Shown: positions 17,278-25,316 of the stretch, piece after piece | Position numbering within the stretch: the first letter of the stretch is position 1 | How the letters are laid out: each line of letters begins with the position of its first letter | NCBI GenBank assembly: GCA_934447715.1 | Contig: CAKSER010000001.1 | Span: forward strand, 62,001-126,000 | DNA from: an uncultured Eubacteriales bacterium | Lineage (GTDB): Bacteria > Bacillota > Clostridia > Oscillospirales > CAG-272 | Direction of reading: 5' to 3' | DNA length: 64,000 bases | Translations under genes and position numbers: made by a program | The notes under the pieces: model-generated | The model's database searches: none | What the model saw: the letters and a program-made list of their open reading frames with translations, nothing else | Told to the model about the DNA's origin: nothing

Positions 17278-19224
17278 ATGAGAAGAAGAATAGTAAGCAT
17301 TGCCCTTGCATTGCTTATGGTTATGCTGCCGATCTCGCTTGCAGCGTGCGGTAGAAGCAGCGGAACAAGCGGAACAAGCACCGGTGAGACAAACAGTGAC
17401 GGTTCAAACACAAACACCTCAAAAGGAACAAAGAAGACAAGGACAATTACGATATACTGCCCCACGGGAGACGAGACCACAGAAGCCGGAATAAAGGCGG
17501 CAGAAGAGGCTATTAACCAGTACACAGAGGGTACATATCTTACAAGAATAGTGCTTAAGCTTTATCCGGAAAACGAGTATTACGACGTTTTAAAGTCGAA
17601 GCTTGAGCAGCATCAGACAAATGTCGATAACGGAATTTCCTCAAAGCAGGACCCTAATGAGGAAAACAAAGACAACAGTGACGAAAACCAAAGCGACGAC
17701 AAATACACAAGCACTGTTAAATTCCCGGATCTTGTAGATCCGCAGGTTGATATATTCGTCCTTAACGGAAAGGACCGTCTTGAGGATTATGCAAAAATGT
17801 GCGGTTCTTCAAGCTACAGCGGAGATACCGGATATCTTATGCCTATCGGTTCATATCTTGAAGTAAACTATAAGCTTATTAAGAAATATATCACCTCCTC
17901 GTTTCTTTCGTCCGGAATGATCGGCGATTCTCAGGTCGGTATTCCCAATAACCATGTTATGGGAGAGTATACATATCTTCTGCTCAACAAGGAAATCGTA
18001 GACAGTCTGTACTTTTCTCCGGAAGAGATCGCAGGCTCCGCAGATAAGCTCCTTGAGTATCTTTCGGATGCAAGAAAGTATTACGGAAGCTATATTCCGA
18101 TGTATAATTATCCGACAGACAGATCGGTACAGTTCACAGATGAATTTTCCTTCCTCGGAGGCATGGTCACCGACGGAATGTATGAAAAAACCCAGCTCCT
18201 TCCGTCCGATCTGCTTGCAAATGCAGAATATGTTGCATATCTGAAGTGCCTCAATACGCTGAAAAACGGCGGTTATGTAACCGAGGGCGATGAATATTCG
18301 CTTCCGGAGGGCAAACAGGTTGCTGCCGGATATATCAAGGGAGGATACGGAGCAGCATCGAAGTATTCCGAGGATTATTATGTAATGACGGTAAACGAGC
18401 CGTTTGCAACCTCTGAGGAGTACCCGGGAAGCTTCCTCTGCGTCAGTCCGTATACTGCGGATGTTGACAGATGCGTAGAGATTATTGAAGCGCTCACAAC
18501 AGATTCCAAGCTCCGCAATCTTTTCCAGTACGGAAAAGAGGGTGTACACTACAGTGTAAACTATGACGGAGTATACAAGCTCATCAAGAACGCGGATACA
18601 AGATATGACATGGATCCGATGAACACAGGTAATGAGTTTATTATGGCTCAGAATTCCGACATGGATGAGAATATGCTTTCTCTTTCCGCAGATGATTGGA
18701 AGGGTGCAAAGCAGCAGGCAGCAGAGCTTATGAGATCGCCGTATTCACTGTTCACGCTTACCGAAATCACAGCGGAAAACTACTGGAAGAAATCGATGTA
18801 CTGGACAAACACGAACACAGCGGAGTTCAATGAGCTTGCCGGAATCGATCCGGATGTTCTGAGCAAGGAAGATATCAAAGAGCTTCAGGATGCCGCAAGA
18901 GAAAAGGATCCGTTCTTCGAATATCCCTGCTACTATACAAAGGACATTATAGATAATGTCTGCGCGTACAGCAAAGAGCTGTATAACGATATTTTAAATT
19001 ACACCGGAAACAATTTTGAAGGCTATGTAGAGTCGATTCGCGAGCAGTTCGAAAGCTACAGCTACTATAAGGCGTTTATTGCAGACGAGACAGGAGATCT
19101 TCCTGCAAGAGAGGACTATAACAGCGATGCTGCATATCAGGCAGCATTGAGAGAAGGTCCTAATGCCGACTCGCCTTATGCACAGTACAAGATCTTCTAT
19201 GAGACCTCTGCAGGCTTAAGATAA
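17278..19224 (+). CDS. Solute-binding-like surface lipoprotein, orphan
   Basis: A 648-residue exported lipoprotein. The signal peptide RRRIVSIALALLMVMLPISL ends in lipobox LAAC (C24), followed by a low-complexity Ser/Gly/Thr/Asn linker (residues 26-50). The remainder resembles a large extracellular solute-binding protein of ABC importers (EAGIKAAEEAINQYTEGTYL; repeated Tyr/Trp-rich segments), often for sugars or oligosaccharides; substrate is not readable. No permease or ATPase gene is adjacent. A second acidic, Asn/Asp-rich stretch lies at about 120-140. Strong TAGGAGGAACC ribosome site; own promoter and terminator. Confidence 0.8.
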   Translation: MRRRIVSIALALLMVMLPISLAACGRSSGTSGTSTGETNSDGSNTNTSKGTKKTRTITIYCPTGDETTEAGIKAAEEAINQYTEGTYLTRIVLKLYPENEYYDVLKSKLEQHQTNVDNGISSKQDPNEENKDNSDENQSDDKYTSTVKFPDLVDPQVDIFVLNGKDRLEDYAKMCGSSSYSGDTGYLMPIGSYLEVNYKLIKKYITSSFLSSGMIGDSQVGIPNNHVMGEYTYLLLNKEIVDSLYFSPEEIAGSADKLLEYLSDARKYYGSYIPMYNYPTDRSVQFTDEFSFLGGMVTDGMYEKTQLLPSDLLANAEYVAYLKCLNTLKNGGYVTEGDEYSLPEGKQVAAGYIKGGYGAASKYSEDYYVMTVNEPFATSEEYPGSFLCVSPYTADVDRCVEIIEALTTDSKLRNLFQYGKEGVHYSVNYDGVYKLIKNADTRYDMDPMNTGNEFIMAQNSDMDENMLSLSADDWKGAKQQAAELMRSPYSLFTLTEITAENYWKKSMYWTNTNTAEFNELAGIDPDVLSKEDIKELQDAAREKDPFFEYPCYYTKDIIDNVCAYSKELYNDILNYTGNNFEGYVESIREQFESYSYYKAFIADETGDLPAREDYNSDAAYQAALREGPNADSPYAQYKIFYETSAGLR

Positions 19225-19289
19225 TCGAAAATCTTAGGATGATCTGAAATCAAACGGACATTCAAATAACTTAATAAGCCATTTAATGG

Positions 19290-19340
19290 GGAGCGAGTGC
19301 TTCGGTATCATACCGAAGACCGCTCCTCTTCCTTTTTGCC
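19290..19340 (+). terminator. Terminator of the lipoprotein gene
   Basis: Outer arms GGAGCG (19290-19295) / CGCTCC (19321-19326) and inner arms CTTCGGTAT / ATACCGAAG (19300-19318), followed by TCTTCCTTTTT. Confidence 0.85.
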
Positions 19341-19458
19341 GAGTCAGGCTTTTTCTTGAAAATAACCCTTTTAAATTGTTCTTTACAAATCGGGGAACAT
19401 CTGATATAATTATAATCAGATTAATATGGGTTAGTATTTTTGAAAGGGCGGTGCGGCA

Positions 19459-20475
19459 ATGCTTTTTGATCTTGCAGGAAACGATGCGATAAAGAGCATT
19501 GTAAGAGATTATACAGAAAATCGCAGTATGCCGCATGCCGTAATAGTCTGCGGCCCTCCCGGAACCGGTAAGCATACGGTGGCAAATCATCTGATCATGT
19601 CGCTCGGCTGCAAAAGCACAAATGAAAAGCCGTGCGGAAAATGCGAAGCATGCAGAAAAATCGAGCAGAGGCTTTCTCCGGATGTTATCTATATCGAATG
19701 CGAGGGCAAGCGTAAAACAATCGGAATCGAATCGGTCAGGATGATTCGGGAAAATGCATATATTGTCCCGAACGATCTTGATGTGAAGGTGTTTGTGATT
19801 GACGACGCATCGCTTATGACGGTTCAGGCACAGAATGCGCTTTTAAAGCTGCTCGAGGAGCCTCCCGAAAATGTCTATTTTGTTCTGATAGCCTCCGATC
19901 CGTCGCTTCTTCTTACAACGGTAAGATCAAGAGCGCCGGAGCTTAAGCTTGCAGCCTTTTCCGGAAGCGAGCTTAAAGAACTGCTTCTTGAAAGAAGCGA
20001 AAGGGCAAGAGAGCTTTTCGAAAAGGACCCGGATGCATTTTTGGGGATCGTTAACTCGGCACAGGGAAGCTACGGAAGGGCAATTTCGGCACTTGAATCA
20101 AAAAAAAGCCAAAAGGACGAGATATCGCTTGTATTAGAGTATCTCACCGTTCTTTCCGGGTTTTCTAAGGGAGAGCTTTACGGATTTATCTCTCTTCTGC
20201 CTTTAAAGCAGAGAGAGGATGCGGTTGCGTTCTGTGAAAAGCTGATGTTTGCCTTTCGCGACATGATTGCATCGAGAAAAAGCGACAGTCCCGAAATGAT
20301 GCTGTTTGCATCATGTGAAGGCGCAAGGGAATTTGCACTTAAATATCCGTTTGCGGCGCTTGTTTCGATGTATTCGATAACCGAGCAGATTTTTACCGAG
20401 CTTTCGACTACTAATGTGAATTTAACGACCGAATACACAACTCTTGCAAAAAGGCTGTGGGTGGCAAAATTATAA
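19459..20475 (+). CDS. holB: DNA polymerase III delta' subunit
   Basis: Clamp-loader delta' subunit, 338 residues, AAA+ fold. P-loop-like GPPGTGKH at residues 32-39 has His after the Lys, tolerated because delta' need not hydrolyse ATP. A zinc-binding CGKCEACRKI lies near residue 60, and MTVQAQNALLKLLEEPPENV is diagnostic. Ribosome site AAAGGGCGGTG. It is followed after 15 bases by ricT, the same neighbour as in Bacillus (holB-yaaT). Confidence 0.94.
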   Translation: MLFDLAGNDAIKSIVRDYTENRSMPHAVIVCGPPGTGKHTVANHLIMSLGCKSTNEKPCGKCEACRKIEQRLSPDVIYIECEGKRKTIGIESVRMIRENAYIVPNDLDVKVFVIDDASLMTVQAQNALLKLLEEPPENVYFVLIASDPSLLLTTVRSRAPELKLAAFSGSELKELLLERSERARELFEKDPDAFLGIVNSAQGSYGRAISALESKKSQKDEISLVLEYLTVLSGFSKGELYGFISLLPLKQREDAVAFCEKLMFAFRDMIASRKSDSPEMMLFASCEGAREFALKYPFAALVSMYSITEQIFTELSTTNVNLTTEYTTLAKRLWVAKL

Positions 20476-20490
20476 TACGGAGATATAAAT

Positions 20491-21660
20491 ATGGCAGATG
20501 AATACAAGGACATAAAGGATAAAAAGGATAAAAGAGACAAAAGGGATAACAGAGGCAACAGAAAGGGTGCCTATAAAAAAAGACGGGCAGCCGAAAATAA
20601 AAGAAATTCCGAGGCAGCCGATATATCAGTAAATGACTTGGAAGATGCAAAAGAGGCAGAAGATATAGAGACTGCTGAGGACATAAAGGAAGAGCCGGAG
20701 AAAATCGAGGCGGTTGAGGGATCGGAGAAGCCCGAAAATTCCGAGAACTCCGAAAATACGGAGAAAAGCAGAGAAACCGTCGAGATCGTCGGGGTCAGAT
20801 TTAAAAAAACCGGCAAGGTTTATTATTTTGACCCGAAGGAACTTAAGCTCGGCGCAGGCGACTGCGTAATTGTGGAAACCGCAAGAGGGCTTGAGTACGG
20901 CGAAATAACAATAGCCAATAAGGTAATAGACAGCAGGGAAATCGTATCTCCGCTCCGCCCGGTTATTCGCGTGGCAACAGAGGAGGACAGAAGCCATCAC
21001 GAGCTCAACCTTGAAAAGGAGGTTGAGGCGTTTAACGTCTGCCTTGAAAAAATCGAGGCGCACAAGCTTGAAATGAAGCTGGTTGATGTCGAATATACCT
21101 TTGATAACGGAAAGCTTCTGTTTTATTTTACATCCGACGGAAGGGTCGATTTTCGCGATCTTGTAAAGGATCTTGCGTCGCATTTCAGAACAAGAATCGA
21201 GCTGAGGCAGATCGGAATCCGCGATGAGGCAAAGCTTGTCGGCGGAATCGGAGTCTGCGGCAGACCGTACTGCTGTAGCAGCTTTTTAAACGACTTTGTT
21301 CAGGTATCGATCAAGATGGCAAAGGAGCAGAATCTTTCGCTCAACTCCGCAAAGATATCCGGTGCCTGCGGAAGACTTATGTGCTGCCTGCGCTATGAAT
21401 ACGAAACCTATGCAAGAGAGCTTGCCAAGATGCCGAAGGTCGATTCTATCGTGATCACCCCGGAGGGCAACGGCGTTGTTACCGAAATTGCTCCGCTTTC
21501 CGGAATCGTAAAGGTCAAGATGGATGAAAATGATGCGCTGAAGGCATTCCCTTACGATGTTCTTAAGGTCAAAGGTCACATAAAGGGCGGAAACCGTGTC
21601 GATATCAAGACGGAGGACGGCGAGGATCTTAAAGAGCTTGAAAAGCTTGAAAAGGATTGA
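20491..21660 (+). CDS. ricT: PSP1-domain protein RicT (YaaT)
   Basis: RicT/YaaT-type PSP1-domain protein, 389 residues; in Bacillus it forms the Fe-S-containing RicAFT complex that works with RNase Y. The core spans about residues 90-360 and includes GGIGVCGRPYCCSSFLNDF and SGACGRLMCCLRYEYETYA, whose cysteines are candidate Fe-S ligands. The first 90 residues are a charged low-complexity extension rich in Lys/Asp then Glu, longer than usual. After the stop, short AAAAAGG-type runs lead to the ferredoxin promoter. Confidence 0.92.
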   Translation: MADEYKDIKDKKDKRDKRDNRGNRKGAYKKRRAAENKRNSEAADISVNDLEDAKEAEDIETAEDIKEEPEKIEAVEGSEKPENSENSENTEKSRETVEIVGVRFKKTGKVYYFDPKELKLGAGDCVIVETARGLEYGEITIANKVIDSREIVSPLRPVIRVATEEDRSHHELNLEKEVEAFNVCLEKIEAHKLEMKLVDVEYTFDNGKLLFYFTSDGRVDFRDLVKDLASHFRTRIELRQIGIRDEAKLVGGIGVCGRPYCCSSFLNDFVQVSIKMAKEQNLSLNSAKISGACGRLMCCLRYEYETYARELAKMPKVDSIVITPEGNGVVTEIAPLSGIVKVKMDENDALKAFPYDVLKVKGHIKGGNRVDIKTEDGEDLKELEKLEKD

Positions 21661-21761
21661 AAATGCTTAAAAAAGGTTGAAAGGGATTGAATAAATTCCG
21701 AAAAAGGTGAAAAAATACCGAAAAAATCCTAAAAAAGGGCAGAAAATAATATAAAAAACGA

Positions 21762-21790
21762 TTGATTTATTTGAATCAGTGTGATATAAT
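21762..21790 (+). promoter_or_regulatory. Promoter of the ferredoxin gene
   Basis: TTGATT (21762-21767), 17-base spacer, TATAAT (21785-21790), giving a leader of about 100 bases. Confidence 0.7.
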
Positions 21791-21896
21791 ATGCGCGGTA
21801 ATTGAATTACCGACATTCAACATAAATTCTGCCGCGTTTTAAGCTGAAAAGCTGCATGAATTAAATTTGGCAGATTAAATTTCGGAGGGGAATATA

Positions 21897-22073
21897 ATGG
21901 CATACGCAATTGACAAAGAAAAGTGTATCGGATGCGGCGCTTGCGCAGACGAATGTCCTGTAGGATGCATTTCCGAAGGCGATGAAGGCAAGTACGAGAT
22001 CAACGCAGATGAGTGCCTCAGCTGCGGAGCTTGCCAGGGAGCATGCCCTGTAGAAGCACCTGCAGAGCAGTAA
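21897..22073 (+). CDS. Ferredoxin with two [4Fe-4S] clusters
   Basis: Clostridial-type 2[4Fe-4S] ferredoxin, 58 residues, a low-potential electron carrier in the cytoplasm. Two CxxCxxCxxxCP sets are complete: C10, C13, C16, C20 and C40, C43, C46, C50. The second cluster motif continues as CPVEAPAEQ to the stop. TTCGGAGGGG gives a strong ribosome site. The gene is monocistronic between its own promoter and terminator, fitting high expression in an anaerobe. Confidence 0.97.
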   Translation: MAYAIDKEKCIGCGACADECPVGCISEGDEGKYEINADECLSCGACQGACPVEAPAEQ

Positions 22074-22085
22074 TCCGGTTTAGAA

Positions 22086-22130
22086 AACGTCCGGTTTCCG
22101 TTTTTTTCGGAGATCGGGCGTTTTTTTCTT
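22086..22130 (+). terminator. Terminator of the ferredoxin gene
   Basis: A 15-bp stem counting G-U pairs (AACGTCCGGTTTCCG with CGGAGATCGGGCGTT), 7-base T loop, then TTTTTCTTTT. Confidence 0.85.
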
Positions 22131-22235
22131 TTCGTCCGTTTGTATTTATTTCCTTGCAAATTCAATGCACCTTCTCTCGATTGTGATATTATGAAAAAAA
22201 TAGTATTAAAAAGTTAACTTTTTTTGAATAAAAGC

Positions 22236-22264
22236 TTGACATAATGTTAATTATATGGTAAGAT
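22236..22264 (+). promoter_or_regulatory. Promoter of the 65-residue membrane peptide gene
   Basis: TTGACA (22236-22241), 17-base spacer, TAAGAT (22259-22264). Start of transcription near 22271, about 25 bases before the TTG start. Confidence 0.7.
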
Positions 22265-22295
22265 TAGTTCATAAAGTGAGAGGAGGGTAAGTAAT

Positions 22296-22493
22296 TTGAA
22301 AAAGATCGATAATATCGACAAAGCGTTTTTGACATGCTTCTGCCTTGTAATTGTCTTTGCGATAAGCGCATATTTTTTTGCCGGCAATATTACCGTAAAT
22401 ATTTCACACTTCCTATTTTCCTTTCGGTCATATGACAGGGCGTCGATAGCCGAATATCTGCTTTCGCTTGTGTCAAGAATAATTAAGGTATGA
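22296..22493 (+). CDS. Small membrane peptide of unknown function
   Basis: A 65-residue protein, not recognised. A short cationic/acidic N terminus (MKKIDNIDKA) is followed by one hydrophobic helix (FLTCFCLVIVFAISAYFFAG, residues 11-30) and a polar C-terminal half ending in an amphipathic segment (SIAEYLLSLVSRIIKV). The start is TTG, supported by AGGAGGG 9 bases upstream and a near-consensus promoter. The codon pattern is compatible with a real gene but shortness leaves doubt. It could be a membrane-anchored regulator or a toxin-like peptide; nothing visible decides. Confidence 0.6.
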   Translation: MKKIDNIDKAFLTCFCLVIVFAISAYFFAGNITVNISHFLFSFRSYDRASIAEYLLSLVSRIIKV

Positions 22494-22510
22494 GATAGAG
22501 TATAAAAACT

Positions 22511-22541
22511 CAAAGCCCGGTGCTTATTGTACCGGGCTTTG
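22511..22541. terminator. Hairpin after the small peptide gene
   Basis: Perfect 11-bp arms CAAAGCCCGGT / ACCGGGCTTTG. The best T-run (GAGTTTTTATA) is on the minus-strand side; on the plus side the right arm runs straight into the TTGACA of the next promoter, which shares three bases with it. Confidence 0.6.
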
Positions 22542-22568
22542 ACAATTGTAAGGCAAGAAGCATATAAT
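22539..22568 (+). promoter_or_regulatory. Promoter with no downstream gene
   Basis: TTGACA (22539-22544), 18-base spacer, TATAAT (22563-22568): both hexamers perfect. No ORF with a ribosome site follows before the murA promoter 375 bases later. Confidence 0.65.
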
Positions 22569-22574
22569 GTTACC

Positions 22575-22878
22575 GTAACGCACGAACGGGAGAGTGTTGC
22601 CGGTGCTGCTTTTTATACATAGTCCGGGGTACAGCGCAAAAGAGGCGTGAAAATGCCTGAACGGCAAGACCGGCTTTTGAGCTGATCATCAGGCACAAAA
22701 GCGGCATTAAGACGCCGAACGGCAAAGCCTGCTTTTTGCTGCCGCATTATCCGCGTTCATGCAAAGCACGGAAAGGCAATAGCCAAACAGAATGCAACAG
22801 CAAGCTTTTTGTGGATATTTAAACAAGATTTTATGAAAACAGCTGCAGCCGAACCGAAAACGGCGTTTGTGCTTTTTT
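22575..22878 (+). ncRNA. Candidate orphan non-coding RNA
   Basis: The stretch from a consensus promoter to a terminator-like hairpin encodes no plausible protein. It holds two adjacent hairpins: TGCCTG (22654) / CAGGCA (22695) and GCGGCA (22701) / TGCCGC (22745). Each encloses a related segment (22655-22684 and 22714-22741) with a common GAACGGCAA core and a CTTTT-GCTG end, so the second half looks like a diverged copy of the first. I found no SRP, 6S, tmRNA or RNase P hallmark. Existence and boundaries are inferred. Confidence 0.35.
22841..22878 (+). terminator. Terminator-like hairpin before murA
   Basis: Arms AGC..CAGCCG and CGGC..TG.GCT around an AACCGAAAA loop, then TTTTTT. The stem has internal bulges, so this is moderate evidence. 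Confidence 0.45.
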
Positions 22879-22941
22879 CACAATTTTTTTCGAAAATGAA
22901 AAAAGATATAAAAATCACTTTTATTTTCATGAAATTTGTGT

Positions 22942-22949
22942 TATAATAC
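22942..22949 (+). promoter_or_regulatory. Extended -10 promoter of murA (partial)
   Basis: TATAAT at 22944-22949 preceded by TG with one base between (TGT-TATAAT reading). No good -35 is seen at 17 bases, as expected for an extended -10 promoter. Confidence 0.5.
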
Positions 22950-23033
22950 CTAAGATGAGTAAATGTGCCGTTTTGTATCGGCATATTTTCATTGCCTTTT
23001 TGCAAATTTGAACTTAACATAAAGGTCATATAT

Positions 23034-24329
23034 ATGGAAAAAATAGTTGTAAACGGCGGAACGCCGCTTAACGGAACAATAGAAATCGGAGGAATGAAGA
23101 ACGCTGCTCTCGGAATTCTGATAGCGTCAATTCTTACAGAGGATACCTGTGTTATAGAAAACCTCCCGATTATAAATGATGTCAGTCTGACACTTGAGAT
23201 ACTTCACGAAATGGGAGTTTCCGTAAAAATGCTGAATAAGACGACAGTCGAGATCAATTCTGCCTGCTGCAAGGGCGGAACATCTCCTATCAGCCTTGTT
23301 CGCAAGATGAGAGCGTCGTACTACCTGCTCGGAGCAGAGCTCGGACGTTTCGGAAAGGCATATGTAGGATATCCCGGCGGATGCGATTTCGGTGTAAGAC
23401 CGATCGATCAGCACATAAAGGGCTTTGAGGCGCTCGGAGCAAGAGTCAACGTCGAGAGCGGATATATCGAAGCTGTAACAGACGGAGGGCTTGTCGGCTC
23501 ACATGTCTTTTTTGATGTAAACACTGTCGGCGGAACGATGAATGTCATGATTGCCGCAGCGAAGGCGAAGGGCGTTACAATCATTGAAAACGCCGCAAGA
23601 GAGCCTCATATTGTCGATCTTGCCAACTTCCTCAATTCCTGCGGAGCAAGAATCAGAGGTGCCGGAACCGACACGATCAAGATCACCGGTGTGGAAAAGC
23701 TCCACGGCTGCACATATGCAATAATTCCTGACATGATCGAGGCTGGAACATATATGATTGCCGCGGCAGCAGCCGGCGGAACAGTAAAAATTACGAATGT
23801 CATACCGAGACACCTTGAGTCGATATCCGCCAAAATGCGCGAGATGGGTGTGATTGTTGAGGATTTTGACGACTATGTTGTTGTCAGCCGCGATCCTCAA
23901 AAGAAGCTCGGAAAGATCAATCTGAAAACGATGCCGTATCCCGGATTCCCGACCGATATGCAGCCTCAGATGTGCGTTCTGATGTGCCTTGCACACGGTG
24001 TCAGTACACTCGGTGAGGGAATATTCGACAACCGTTTCCGCTATGTTGAGGAGCTGAAGCGTATGGGTGCATCGATTAAGGTAGACGGAAAGATGGCAAT
24101 AATAGAGGGCGGAGTTCGTCTCTCTGCCGCCAAGATCAAGGCGGTGGATCTGAGAGCCGGTGCTGCAATGGTAATTGCGGCGCTTGCAACAGAGGGAAGA
24201 AGCGAGGTCGAGGACATATATCATATCGAACGCGGATATGATGATATTGTTGGAAAGCTCAGAAACGTCGGGGCGGATATAAAAAAGATCTGGTATCCCG
24301 ATGAGATCTCGGAGAAAAAAGCCAACTGA
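23034..24329 (+). CDS. murA: UDP-N-acetylglucosamine 1-carboxyvinyltransferase
   Basis: First committed enzyme of peptidoglycan synthesis, transferring enolpyruvate from PEP to UDP-GlcNAc in the cytoplasm; 431 residues. Lys22 in GMKNAALG and the catalytic Cys117 in YPGGCDFGVRPIDQHI are present, so it should be fosfomycin-type inhibitable in principle. The frame continues upstream to 22965, but the extra 23 residues are unlike MurA and the AAAGG ribosome site precedes the ATG at 23034. Monocistronic, with a strong terminator after it. Confidence 0.96.
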   Translation: MEKIVVNGGTPLNGTIEIGGMKNAALGILIASILTEDTCVIENLPIINDVSLTLEILHEMGVSVKMLNKTTVEINSACCKGGTSPISLVRKMRASYYLLGAELGRFGKAYVGYPGGCDFGVRPIDQHIKGFEALGARVNVESGYIEAVTDGGLVGSHVFFDVNTVGGTMNVMIAAAKAKGVTIIENAAREPHIVDLANFLNSCGARIRGAGTDTIKITGVEKLHGCTYAIIPDMIEAGTYMIAAAAAGGTVKITNVIPRHLESISAKMREMGVIVEDFDDYVVVSRDPQKKLGKINLKTMPYPGFPTDMQPQMCVLMCLAHGVSTLGEGIFDNRFRYVEELKRMGASIKVDGKMAIIEGGVRLSAAKIKAVDLRAGAAMVIAALATEGRSEVEDIYHIERGYDDIVGKLRNVGADIKKIWYPDEISEKKAN

Positions 24330-24333
24330 TTTT

Positions 24334-24359
24334 AAAGGGGACGGTTTGTCCCCTTTTTT
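24334..24359 (+). terminator. Terminator of murA
   Basis: AAAGGGGAC / GTCCCCTTT, 9-bp stem with a 5-base loop, followed by TTT. Confidence 0.85.
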
Positions 24360-24507
24360 GATGTTTTCTATGTTTTGATATTTGACTTGATGCATGGGCG
24401 GTGCTTTGATTGAGACAGCCATGATCTGATGTTTTTTATAGTCGGCATATAGTTTTGCCGCTTGCTATTGTTTGTTTTTGAGTATGCTTTGAAAAGAGGA
24501 AATTACA

Positions 24508-25104
24508 GTGAAAAGGCTCGGTAAGCTTGATAATCTCGATAAGAAAGAGGGAAAATCTAAGGTCGATTGTAAGTCACCCTTGGCTGCGGCGCGCAGATTT
24601 AAAAACGCACGAAGCATAATGCTAGTTTTAATTCTTTTTACCGTTTTCAGTCTGATCGGAAAGTCGCTTGAAACCGGCAGGAGCTTTATTTTACCCATGT
24701 CGCTTCTGTGGTATATGTTCGATGCCGGCTCTCCGCTTTTTGTAATTATTTCTCTGCTTGTGATCGGATTATATATTGCTCTTTACATTTTTTCGGAAAA
24801 GACGCCGGAGTTTATGATTGTTGCTCTTGCCGGGCTCGTAATCGATAGGCTTTTTTGTCTTTATATCGATTTTTTCGCCGATGCGGCTGCCAAAGGAGCT
24901 CTGCTCGGCATTGGCGAGGTGGGCGAAACAGTTATGAGCGTGGTTTATGCAGGTGTGCTTATTTATATTGCTGTTGGTGTGTGTGGGATAAACGGCTACA
25001 AGAAATATCTTGCAAATGAAAGTGTTTCGAAAAGTGTTAGGACATGCTCTGAGGAGGTGCCTTGCGACGGCGGCAGCGAGGGAGGACAAAAAGCAGGCGA
25101 CTGA
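24508..25104 (+). CDS. Membrane protein of unknown function
   Basis: A 198-residue protein, not recognised. A positively charged cytoplasmic N terminus (about 35 residues) is followed by four hydrophobic segments: RSIMLVLILFTVFSLIG, the LPMSLLWYMF / PLFVIISLLVIGLYIAL region, FMIVALAGLVIDRLF and VMSVVYAGVLIYIAVGV. The C-terminal tail is polar and Cys/Gly-rich. The start is GTG with AGAGGAAA upstream. Its promoter is not clear. A bidirectional terminator follows at 25213-25275. Confidence 0.7.
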   Translation: MKRLGKLDNLDKKEGKSKVDCKSPLAAARRFKNARSIMLVLILFTVFSLIGKSLETGRSFILPMSLLWYMFDAGSPLFVIISLLVIGLYIALYIFSEKTPEFMIVALAGLVIDRLFCLYIDFFADAAAKGALLGIGEVGETVMSVVYAGVLIYIAVGVCGINGYKKYLANESVSKSVRTCSEEVPCDGGSEGGQKAGD

Positions 25105-25212
25105 TTTGTTTTATGTGGGTTGCTTGAATTGCAGAATGTCGAAAAAATTCGAATATCCTCAGCCTAACAGTTGCCTACAAAAAGGCAGCATATTAATACT
25201 GCTTAAAAATAA

Positions 25213-25275
25213 AAACGCGCTCCCGGTTTGCCAAAGCAATTATAATGCTTTTGCACTAACGGGAGCGTTCTTTGC
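25213..25275. terminator. Bidirectional terminator between convergent genes
   Basis: Outer arms CGCTCCCG (25218-25225) / CGGGAGCG (25260-25267) and inner arms AAAGCA (25233-25238) / TGCTTT (25246-25251). T-runs lie on both sides, the minus-strand side (TTTTTATTTTT) being stronger. Confidence 0.75.
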
Positions 25276-25316
25276 TCTGTTTAAATTCTGTTTTTGCTGC
25301 TTTAGGAGCTTTTCGT

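Noticed and set aside
22575..22760. SRP RNA, 6S RNA or tmRNA in the orphan transcript
   Set aside because: None of the conserved SRP loop, 6S closing-stem layout or tmRNA tRNA-like ends was found; left as an unassigned candidate.
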